Shown piece by piece: positions 1 to 12,000 of a stretch of 64,000 bases of DNA. Each line of letters begins with the position of its first letter. Position 1 is the first letter of the stretch. A program made the translations under genes and the position numbers. The notes under the pieces were generated by a model. It searched no databases. It saw only the letters and a program-made list of their open reading frames with translations, and was not told where the DNA came from. The stretch is from Holothuria scabra (Eukaryota; Echinodermata; Holothuroidea; Aspidochirotida; Holothuriidae): NCBI GenBank assembly GCA_037179385.1, contig CM074190.1, positions 6,338,284 through 6,402,283 on the forward strand. Reading direction: 5' to 3'.

Positions 1-90
1 ATTTGCATAGAGAATTTACAATGTAAAAAATACAACTTAACAGTTCAAGAATTTTTAATCATCTACTGACACTTTTTTATTTGATGTCAG

Positions 91-206
91 GGAATGGATC
101 TGTTCCCAAATCGGAACTTCATCCAATGCTTGAAATCCTGTCACAGACTGTTGAGAAGTCTACCAGTGCGGCTGCTGCAAAGAAGTCAAAAAAGTCAACC
201 AATAAA
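91..206 (+). CDS. Gene A exon 1 in window: basic linker
   Basis: A pyrimidine-rich stretch and AG at 89-90 precede an open frame entered in phase 1. The exon encodes about 38 residues that begin with NGSVPKSELHPML and end in a lysine-rich run, SAAAAKKSKKSTNK. The donor is GTAGGA, giving a phase 0 exit that matches exon 2. No domain is recognised. The phase 1 entry means at least one upstream exon lies outside the window. The open frame runs past the donor to 461, but that part is low-complexity (CCCCCTCCC and A runs) and does not look coding. Confidence 0.6.
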
Positions 207-3200
207 GTAGGATATCAACAGTTATTATGTACAACATTAATAGCTTTGTGGATAACATCATGTACAATCCTTTGGTTTGTTGATAATCCCCCCTTCCATC
301 CACCCCCTCCCAAAAAAAAACCCCAAAAACAAAAAAAAAAAACATTAATTTTATGTGACGAGAATGGCATATCTGCTTACATTCAAAAGGCACTTGTACC
401 CAAAATGGATGTTCATGAGATATACTGTATTTGTGGCATATGTGGGTGCCTTAACACGTAAATAAAATCATGATACTCAGTTTTAATTCGCCATGAAATA
501 TATCAAATTCATGCCTTCATTTTAGTTATGATGAAACTGATATTGGAATAACTGGAGCAAAACTCATGTTACTAGTTTGTGCCATGATTACAATAACACC
601 AACCTTACGAAGTTGCAAAAAGTATTAGATTTTGCACTCTTTAATGTGAAACTACACAAAAACATTGCCATATAAAAAATCATTCTTTTATAAATGAAAA
701 ATATGTAAAAATACTTTAGTACCCAAAGAGTCATTTCCTTGGAGACCACTATATTTTGAAACCCATATTTTGGCAGAAAATTATGTAACATTTACTTAAC
801 AGATATGGTGGGGTTCCAGACCAAATCCAGAGACGGGTCTCAAGAGAACCAAATCGAAACCAAGAGTGAGGTCTAAAAGAAAAGGTGAGATCCATTTGAA
901 GTAGATAACTTAGACATTCTTTACTGCTGTGGCATTGTGTTATTTTTACTATTATGATCAAAGTGTATATATACATACCATGTATTTAAAAGGTGGATGA
1001 GGTGGAACATATGATTTGTTTGTTGACAGAAGGATATATGATGACACAAAGTACAATATGTATATCACTAACAGGAAGTGTTGAACTGTTCATTTGAGTA
1101 CCACATGTAAAGCAGGCCAGTAGTCAGGGGGGAGGGAGGTGGTAGGTGGGGCAGAGGGATGGGTGGGTGGTGGGGCGTGTATGCAGTGGGACGGGTGGGA
1201 GAAGCTCCTCCAACAGTGAGTTTAAATATTGCCATTCTTGTTATACATTTATACACACTAAAGCCCCCAATCCATCCCCCCCCCATATATGTGACCCTCA
1301 AAGAGAACAAGGACTGATATAACAAGGGACTGATATAACCTATAAACGTTGCATTGCTGAATGTAGGTACAGTATGGGCTTAGAAATAACCCAAATTGAA
1401 ATTGATGCCCATAAAAATAAATGAAGGTAGGAAACAAAAAATATGCAGAACAAAGAAATATGCATGAATCTTTTTCAGTTCCAGATAACCTTATGATGGA
1501 GAGAGGTGAAATTGAAGTGCTTAATGCACCAGTGGAAGAATCACATGTGAATGGTATGTGCAAGATACAAAAAAAAAATGGTGTGCTGTTACCAATGTGA
1601 ACTTTGTTGGCTTTGTCATGCATTTAAGATTTGATCCATACCCACATGTTTACGTGGACTAGGTATGAAATTTCATATATAGGCCAGATATAGACCCACG
1701 TCTGGCCCATATGTAGTGATGATTTCTGATTTACAGTTGGCTGGGTAAAAATTTGGACAGAATGCCAGATATAATCTCGATCTAAGCAAGAACCAGATCT
1801 GTAAAGATAAAGCCAAATGTTGAATGGTATAAAATTTTATTTGAATCAAGTCTTTGTGTGGAACAAATAAAAATTAATCTGGATCAGATATGCTATCAAA
1901 GTGATTTACGTCTTAAATACTTTGCTACGTATTTTGACTGTATTTAACATGACACTAGCTGGCATTGACTTCAGTATTTCAGATAAGTGGAAGCATGCAA
2001 GGTATGCTGTAGTGTGTGTACATAAGTTTTGTTCTCGCTTTGTATATTTCATGAGCAATCTGACCACCCAATAGTTTGCTCTCCAAATAAAGGGGTAATA
2101 CAAACTAAATTGGACATGTGAGTAGGAGGGCCTGTGGATATCTCAAGATAGAGGTGTTAGACTGTGTGTCTGCCTCCACCAGTTTGATTGAAATTGGTTG
2201 TTCTGTCAGTGCCGTAATTATCTGTTACTGACAGAAAGAATTATGTGGTGGACTTCTAATTGAATAAAAACAGCTTTTATTCGTTCATTAGAAATTAATT
2301 TGCCCATACCTTTTTAGTCTAAGCTAAGTTTGTTGCATGTTACGGACAGTCTCTTGTTCTTTTAGTGTATCCTCCAATCTAAAGAAAGTATTCATCAAAT
2401 CCCACTATGCTTTTTTTCATTTCCCTTTCTTTCTTTCTTTTTTTTTTTATTTGGTTGTGGAATAACACGGGAGAGTGTAGCATGACAACATCATACCTTG
2501 ATTGTGCTTTTCTTGCTCAATTCATACTTTCAGAAACTAGATCTAACCTTTATAAGGAACTACAAGATGAAATTGAATGTCTGAAAACCCAATCCATGAT
2601 ATCAGCAAGGAACTTAAAGTGGCATGAGAGAACACAGGCCGAAACAGAAAACTGGGATATTGCAAGAGGTATCATTTTTGAAAATATGATAGAAACCGAA
2701 GAGGTACCTGAAGACATGATTGAATGCCACCTTGAGAGCTGTACCAAGCAAGCAAGCATATGTTGTATCTCTTGCAACAACTGCTACATGTGCTCCGACT
2801 GTGACACTGGCCAACATTGCATGATGCCTCTTCATGACAGAAATTCATGGATGCATGGATACTTTGAAAAGCTTGCTCCAAATGAGACAGTTGTGTGCAA
2901 TGAAGAGGGTACTTTCACATTAAGCAAAAAAGGTATTTCTTTTTTTTTTTTTTTATTCCTTGCCAATAACAGGCAAGGAATCTTTGCAATTGTGATGTTG
3001 TGCATGCATGTGTGTATATGTGACACTTTCACATGTAAACCAAGTAGGAACAGGAAATTGTGAGAGAAAACTCTGTACTGTATGGCAGATAGTAACTAAG
3101 TAAAAAGAAAATTTACTCTTTTAAATTGTTCTTCCTAAACTAAAGATGACTGTTTTTGAAACTCCCTCATGGGTTTCGTGAGAGTTTCAGAAGCTCCCTC

Positions 3201-5991
3201 CGTGAAGGTTTCGGACAGCAATGTTTAGCTTCTGTATTTAATCATGCTATGGTCAGCAAATGCAAAAGAAGCACTAAATCCTGAATTAACGTTTGAAACA
3301 GTAAGGGCTCACATTTCACAAGTCAAACAGTTTCGTGAGAGGTATGACCTTCAGGAATTTGAATCACCCATACTGCCACTATGTTTGTGTTAGTATAACC
3401 TCAAAGAGTACAGTATCTAGTGTAGTCCACTTGGAATCAGGTTACACCAATACATGGACAGTATGCTGACCTCTTGTGATCCAAAGGGCAGTCATGTAGA
3501 CTTTTAGAACAAGGTTTAAAAAATACTGTTTTTCACTTCGGATGCCTTTGATTATGTTGTTGCATAGGAGCCAGTGAAGTTTGTTAGGGAATCAGTTAGA
3601 TGTTATTTAATGACACATCAACACGAATGTGTTATGTAGGCAGTTGGATGGAACGCATGCGTAACAGTGTGGATGACACATGTAGAGTATTAGCAATATC
3701 ATTGTTAAAAGAGTGCTCCTTCCTTTTATGTTTCTGCTGTTTGGTTTATTGAATATTCATACATAAGTGCACTCTTATTGGCAGGGGCTTCCAAGAGGCT
3801 GATGAAATCTGGTCAAGTTTGCAAGCGATCATTATATATTTTTACATTTTTTCCCATTAATTTCATGGAAATGGAACAAACTCAGCAGAATTTTTGTATT
3901 TAGCATTGGTTATTTGTCCTCAATTTTCTGCTGCCTGTCCAATGATTGCATTTTGTTTCATACCATCAAAACTGAGAAATTTCATTTCACAAGCATAAGA
4001 CCCAAAAGTTAAATATATTGTTTTGCTTCTGACACCTATATGAAAGCAAAAATTTTGGAAAGACCACTCCCCTTCCCTTCCATAGACCGTCCCCCATTCT
4101 AGCATTTGCCAAGTTCAGTTTCTTCTTCTCTTTTTGGAGGACCTCACTCACACACCTCAGAAAGAGAATATGAAGTGAGGTGCAAGCTACATACAGGTTT
4201 GTCCACACTGAAAATAATCGGCACCTCTCTAAAATTTCCCGTATACAATGAACCCCCTTATCCCCCATTTAGTCCCATGCATCTCATATCAAACATTGAC
4301 TAACTTATCTGAAACACTTCACATTGATATAGTGAATGCGTTTTTCCAAAGCATGGGGCATGGCTATTCTCCATTTATTGCATTGTTAACTGGACCAATG
4401 TGCGGGTTGTAGAAGATGCCCATGGTATTTCCTGTTTTTCATAAAGTGGTGACTACATGGAGGGACTTGCACTGCATCTCAATAGTATGTGAAACCACTC
4501 TTGAAATTGAACTGCATTTGAATTTGTATGTTAACTGTGACATTTTATCTAGTTGAAATTGTATAGCACATTGGTGTTGGTGTGTTGTTAAACTTCATCC
4601 AACTGCATTGGCAACTGTATTATTAGCTCAACCCATGAAGTGATTGAGGGATTGATTAAGGGATTAGTTCTGTATTGATATTTTAAAAGGTGCTTCAGTT
4701 GGTGCTCCTTTCACATTCAGTTACCCTCCATTTTATTGCCTCCAGTGTACTGCTGCTATGTTGGGTGTAAAAATCTTGAGGGAGTGTGTTTGTTTGCTAA
4801 AGTGGACGTTTTCATTTGTGCCTGGATCTTAAAGCCTGCTAAGGCAGGTTTTTGATTCCCTGTTGAAGGCAGGCAAGGAATCTATGCCATGTTGATGTCG
4901 TGTGTGTGTGTTTGTGAAACGCCTTTGGCTTGTTTACACGATATCTCAAGAATGGTACATGTGGCTATGCTCATATTTTGCATGTAGGTTGGTCATATTG
5001 AGTACATGATCCCTATTGATTTTTGTGGAGGTCAAAGGTCATTTGGGGTCAAGAGAGGTCAAATGTTAAATTCCTCAGAAATAGCTTGTTTACGCAATAC
5101 CGTAATAACTGTAAGTGTGACTAATCTCATATTTGATGCGTGGGTTGACTATTTTCAGTAGATGACCCCTATTGTTTTTGGTGGAGGTCAAAGGTAATTT
5201 GGGGTCATGAGAGGTCAAAAGACCAAAACTTCATAAACATGATATTTCAAGAATGGTACATGTGACTATGCTCATATTTGGTCTGTGTGTTGGTGATTTT
5301 GAGTAGAAAATCCCTTGTGATTTTCGTGGAGGTCAAAGGTCATTTTGGAGTCAAAAGAAGTCAAATGGTAAATTCCATAGAAATAGTTGTTTAGATGGTA
5401 TCTAAAGAAGGGGAAACTTGACTAATCTTATATTTAGTGTGTGTGTTGGCCATGTTGAGTAGATGATCCCTGCTGTTTTTGGTGAAGGCCAAAGGTCATT
5501 TGGTGCCATGAGAGGTCAAAGTCTGAATATTATGTTTGCATTTTGGTTGGATTGTCGGATACTGCAAAATTTCACACATAGTATGTGGATGTGTAATGGT
5601 GAGCAGAACCCTAGTTCTAGGTGGTGAAAGGTCATGCAGGGCCTCAATGTAGAAAGCTTGGATGCCTTGCATGTATACTTTGTGGGAACATAATGAAGCA
5701 ATGTCAATGTGAGAAACATAACAGAGAACTCAATTTGAAGAAAAAAAAATCTTACATTCCAGCGGCAAGGAATCACTAAGTCTTTTTGCTTTCTGGTTCT
5801 AAAAGCATGGAAGTAATACTTTTACATGCTGAAAGCAAAGTGATCATACATCAGTACAGTATCTGTTATGCAGCTCTTTTTTTCGTGTGAGGACATTGCA
5901 TACAGATGGGTCCTTGTTAATCCCTTGGGTTATCCCCGAGGATATCCCTTTTTGATTCCTTGCATCAGCAGAAGGAATGTATGCGATGGTG

Positions 5992-6032
<41 letters not shown>

Positions 6033-9000
6033 ATGCTTTTGCTTGTAAACACGACATCGCAAGAAGGGTAAGTGTGACTGGTGTCATATTTGGTGTGTGG
6101 GTTGACCATATTGAGTAGATGATCCCTATGTTTTTGGTGGAGGTCAAAGGTCATTTAGGGTCACAAGAGGTCAAAAGGTCAAAACCTTGCAAACTCAATA
6201 TCTCAAGAAGGGTACATGTGACTGTTCTCATATGAAGTTTGTGGGTTAGTCATATTGAGTAGATGATCGCTATTGATTTTTGTGGGGGTCAAAGGCATTT
6301 CGCGTCACGAGAGGTCAAATGGTGAATTCCTTAGAAAGTGCTTGTAAACTTGATATCTCAAAAAGGTAAGTGTGACTAATCTTATATTTGGTGTGTTGGT
6401 TGGCCCTATTGAGTAAATGATCCCTATTGTTCTTGGTAGAAGTCCAAGGTCATTTGGGGTTCATGAGAGGTCAAAAGGTCAAAACCATTTACACAAGATA
6501 TTTCAAGAAAGATGCAAGCAAGTTTGCTAATTTTTGGGTGTGTTACATCACATAAGTCACAGACTTCTGAGCCCTTTGCCAAGGGTTAGGGGGGTGCCAA
6601 GCTAAGGATGTATGCACAGGGCGCCAATGGTCTGAGATTCAGTGGCCTACCCCACCCCATCCCCATCCTTTAAAAGACCTACAGTATCTCAACAAATGCC
6701 CTAATACTGTTACAAAGTTCTGAAAGGCTCATTGGTATTGACTCTTCAAAACTCCCATACTTGATACTTTTGGTCTCTCAGTCTCTGACTTTGACCCTCG
6801 GTCCTGTTGGAAACCCCCAGTCATTACATTTGGAAAGGTTGAGCAACGGCAGCAATTGCTGCTCGAGTTGAAAATGCTGTAGTGACTGCTTAGACGTTCA
6901 GGATCAAGACATCCTTTTGGATCTTATGTGCCCTTTATTTTGTTAGGTTGTTGCATGGTTTCTTAAAGTGTTTTACACCCCAATACAATTTATTATACAA
7001 AGCTTGTCATTTCAGGCTTGATTGTATCCAAAGAAGATTAGAGCAATATATGTAATGTCTGTAACATTCACAATGAAACCATCAAAAGAACTCCTTTTTG
7101 GTTCCTTGCAGTAGCAAAGGAACCTATGTAGTCAGGTTGGTGAATGTGTGTGTGTGTGTGTGTGTGACACTTGCTTTGGTACGCTCTAACTCAACAAGGG
7201 AAGGTTGGATGGAACTTTGATTTGGTACATAGATTCGTCATAGGGAGAAGGTGTGCCCTATCGTTTTTGGTGGAGGTCAAAGGTCATTTGGGGTCGCCAG
7301 AGGTCAAAAACTAAAAACCTTCTCAACACGATATCTCTAGATAGGAAACTTGGATAAATGTCATTCTTGGTGTGTGGATGTGTTATGGTATAAGGATAAA
7401 ATTGGATATGTTTGGTGAAGGTCAAGGGGTCATCTGGGGTCACCAGGGGTCATACACTGAAAAAGTTTTAACACAGTATTTTAAGGTGGAAAGGACGTAT
7501 ATCAAATCAATCTTTGTTTGGTTAAGGTCAAAGGTCATCAAGGTCACTGGAGGTCAACAGCTGGAAGTGTTATTTAGAAAATCTTGTAAGCTAGATAAAG
7601 ATAGGTTCAATAGATTTTTTATCTCACCTGGTTTTGCATGCTTATACACCCAAACACCTTAGAAATTTGGCCTTTGCGTTTGTTCAGTAATGATTCCTTC
7701 GGGTTGTACACATATTTTGGATCATTCAAAGTTTTAAGAGGGCAATAACTGAAATCTGTAGATTTCACTGAACACAGGTCACTCTGCATTAAACTGGTCT
7801 CTCTGCCAGTGGAAGCAATGCATGGATTACACAGTATGTCTCTTTAATACTGCTGTGCTCTGTGGGGGTAACCTAATCCTCATTCTATTATCACACCCCA
7901 TTAATCACTTGCTTTCTGCTTAACTGCTGAATAAACCCTGTTGTCTGTGTAGAGATAGCAAACAGGACAAATGGTAGATTGTTTTAATGTAATAGCAAGT
8001 TTTATTTGAGAGCAGGTAAAAATAAATTGTGAGAGAAATACAAGGGGTGTTTTTCTCTCTCTGACCACATTGTGTATTGTTTATTGATGATAATATCAAG
8101 TTTGATTACAAGCATAAATACTGTACATATGGAAATGAGGAAATATTTTTGAAGGATCACCAAGCATTACAAAAGTTGAAGGTTAGTAAAGCCACAAAAA
8201 TTTGATCTTTGATATCATGTAATATAAGTAATAAAATATCCCTTGTGAAGATGTTACAAACATTGAGTATTAGCTTTTGCTTAGCTCTATTTCAGAGACT
8301 GGCTTTACATTCTTATAATATCCAGCAAGGAACCACAGTGCCCATTGGGCTCTTGTTTTCAGTACATGTCAGTTTTTACACACTACACAATTATACTGTA
8401 TGCATAACATTGGCTTTTGCTAATACCTTGCCATGACCGATAGTTTAAATTCAGTTTCTATCAAGGACATTGTCTGTCTCAAAAAAAAAGTCTGTCACAC
8501 TTTTTAAAATGTTTCAGCCTCTGTAATCACCAGTGGATTTTTCTAAAATTTGCTGTACAAGTGTCATATTTATGGGGTAACAGAATTCCTTCCTAGCTAC
8601 AAGATGAACAAAAGAAAAGTGGTAATTTGGGGCCATTTTCATCATTTTTGCCTCTGTGAAAAATTTTATAAAACACATTCCCAGTGCTGGCATTGTTAGT
8701 ACGCCTATTTTTGTAACTGCCTGTCTCCATTGTGTACACACCATGAGTCCACGGTCAGCTAATTCCTTCAGTAATTTTAGTATCTATTACCAGAGAGCTA
8801 CCATTACACAAGTATATCCTTGCTGTGTGAGGACACTTCCGTACCATGGGGTCACTGTAATGCTGTTTGGATCATCACCAAGTTGGTTTCTGCGGTAAAG
8901 CTGGAGTAGTGGTGGATACATGATCTTTGTAACATGTTACAATTTGGAATAATGTCAATTTGAATGGACACAAATCAGAATTTCCTATCAGCCATCAAAT

Positions 9001-12000
9001 GGATGGTGCATTGAAGTTTCTTCCAATACTGCACTTTTTGTTTACAAATTTCACCGAGAAATGAGCTGGGGAGGGATGGAGAAGAAAACGGATGGAAATG
9101 ATGGGAAGAGTGAGGGGGATTGAAGGAGGGAAGGAAAGACATTTGGGTGTCTTCTCTTTCCTTATTGCTTATGCTTCTGTCCTACTCTAACTGGTTATTT
9201 GTACTATGACTTTAGTTTTGGATTCCTGCCATCATAGGCAGCGTTATCTTAGTGTACATCAAGTCAAAAAAGAAAAGAAAAAAATGCCAACAGTCTAACT
9301 CTCTTCTTCATAGGACATTCCTGAACTGAGATATAAAATTTTGGAGTTTATTCACTCAATTATCAATTTAAAATGGTACATATATAGTACAATAATTTGT
9401 GATGTCATTGTTGAACTGCAAGTCAAAGTATATATCTTTGTCTTCTTTTGTTTTTTCTGAAAGTAACTGCACCTTGTACTGAGCTTTGATAGCACTCTTA
9501 CTCTTATGTGGTGATGTAATTAATTAAGCCCTCTATGTGCAATATGCTATGGAAGCAAACAGGAAGTGTTCAGGTCATTAAAACATTTTTACTTTCAAAG
9601 GAGACAAAACATCTTATGTGAGTTGTACAACTAGAAAGTCACAAATTACAGTATTGTGCAATAGACCAATTTGTTTTAAGTGAATAAACTTCAACATTTT
9701 ATGTATCAGCTCTGTAATGTCCTATCAAGATGGGAGTTGGACTGCTAACATTCATTTTTCATGCTCTTCAATATATTTTTTTGAGTTATTTGACGTAAGG
9801 TACACCTTAAGGGGATGAACTATCTATAGCAATTTATCCCTGACACAGTTCAACTGCTAGGGGAACAGTGAATACATGCTGACCCATCCAACTGGAGTTG
9901 TCTGGGTACGAGTAAAGTGTATACACCATGATTTTGTTCAAGATGAATAAAAGCTCTGGTAACAACTGCTATGGCCTCATCAGTTTAAATGACATTTGTG
10001 TTTAAATTTGTGATGCCCAGATGCCTTGTGTGTGTGTAGAGTGAATGTCCTGTTGTAGCTAGCTGTCTCCTTTGTAAAAGGAGAACTGAGATTAATGCAG
10101 TTGTAACTTTAAATATTTTACTCATAACCTCCTTTTTTTCTCAAAGACTTGGAATGAGCATGGAATATGAAAAAGTATGTTTGTCCCTGTGTTTGTTTGT
10201 GTATTGACTGAACCGGCCATGGAATGCTTTAGCAGATTGTTGTGTACATTCTCCATGTTCCACTTTATTTATTGTTGGTTCATAATTTGAAATAATCTTC
10301 AAATTTCATTGGTGCATTGCACTCAGGTGAACATTGCTGGTCATTGATCAACTCATGGTTAGAGTGTCAATGCACTGTCGGTCTTAGCTGGTTATTTTAT
10401 TTGAGGTTTTGCTCTTAATGAAGTGCGTTTATTTACAGCAAAATTTTATTTATTTTTCATTATTTAAATCAAAATACTATGCTGTATGAATGACCTTGGT
10501 TAACCAGTGCCTGACCTATGCATTAAGCAGCACTCAGCCGTGCACTCGTGCAGCACTTGCATTAAATGGCGACCGTGCAGCATCTTCAAGTCAATGCATG
10601 GTCCATTCTGATTGAACATTTAATTACAATGTCTGTTTACTTTGTAGATTGCTACTTTCCTTGTTCAAAACCCAGCATGTGTGAACATTGCAGAAGTACA
10701 AATGGCAACTTTGATCTGTGCAAATCTGGATGTTATATCCTGATCAGTACAAAAGGTATGAACACATATTTTCCCTTCTTCCAATCCATGTTGCATTCTC
10801 AAATACTACTATTCTTCATTAACTACTTTTCATTTCTATCATAAAGGTCGCTTCGATGTGGAGCGTTTGCTCCCTGTGTGCAGTGAATGTGGGACTACTA
10901 ACAATGGTTGGGAATTGAAAAACATTTTGCTGCACCGTTTCTGGCCTGGAAACCCCATCCGAATATCACATCTTGTTGAAATTGACTTATTACACATTAT
11001 CGACAAGGTTACTCTGCATCTACCAGGATCTTCAATTTCCGGAATTGCAGCTGCAATTCAAGACATTTCAGCTTTAAATGGAATGGTACGAAACTTTTGT
11101 TACTTACAGATATAATGTTAACTGAATTTATCGAAAGAAAGAACCATGTTTTTGTAAGCTAACCTCTTCCACTTTATGTTCACCACTTCACATGGCATCA
11201 GAATTTGGTGATCATGCAAATGGGGAAGTGTTCTTACTAAGCATAAATAGCAGCTTAGTTTCCTTCCTGTGACTTTAAGACCTTTAATTCTTTTTGACTC
11301 TTATAGTATTCCTATGCTTACCTATACGTAGGATTTACCAATCAGTCACACAATGCTGGCCAATGCTCTTGCGGAGTTCCGATTCAGCCAAACAGAATTG
11401 AAGAAACTCATGGGTGCTGATAATATGAAATGTCCACCATGTTCAATCAGTCAACACTCCTGTCACATGGATGGCAACTTTAAACTCTATAGGTATTCTA
11501 AAGTACCAAGGTATTGTACCATTGTTAATTAATACTTATAACCTTAAAATGTATTCTTTGAAAATTCCTATGAAAATTGTGCATGTTGCCATGTTAAGTA
11601 TTGCATGTATGATCCGGAGGTTGCATTCCCTGCCTGTCGCAAGAGGCTACTAAACAGTATGACTTGAAAAGTATTTGAACAGTATGACACCATATACACA
11701 TTCGTGTTGGTGTGTTGTTAAATCTTATATAACTAACTGCATGTATGTCATTTATTTTATATGTTTATTAAGTGTCATTTGTGTTCATTTTCCATGATAG
11801 GTAATATTCTTCCACACCTATGTTTTCACAATCCCATGTATTTATGTTTTACATTGCTCATATGCATTGTATTACCACAAGTTTTGAATCGTATGCAACT
11901 GTGTGAAAATAGAACAGCCTTAAAAATGTGCATTTTTGTTTCAGTCTTTCACCTGCAAATAATGCGGTTGCTGTTCTTAATATTTGGGTCATTTGTTCAA

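Larger units (their letters stand above)
2933..10647. other. Intron 4 of gene A (7.7 kb), mostly repeats
   Basis: No coding exon is needed here because exon 4 and exon 5 match in phase and motif order. It holds two copies of a short ACACACCAACACGAATGTG-type motif in inverted orientation (about 3,605-3,640 and 4,563-4,612), three satellite blocks and one copy of a larger dispersed repeat, listed separately. I see nothing recognisable in 2,933-3,600, 3,650-4,550, 6,560-7,090 or 9,060-10,640. Confidence 0.6.

Noticed and set aside
160..393. Open minus-strand frame with a Phe-rich stretch
   Set aside because: It is the complement of a poly-A and poly-C tract and of exon 1; composition is low-complexity.
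5844..6154. Frames encoding long His-Thr or Cys-Val runs
   Set aside because: They translate the TG microsatellite of the satellite element, not a protein.
7372..7662. 96-codon + strand frame
   Set aside because: It translates satellite units (KVKGHQ.. type text); the same text is broken in other copies.
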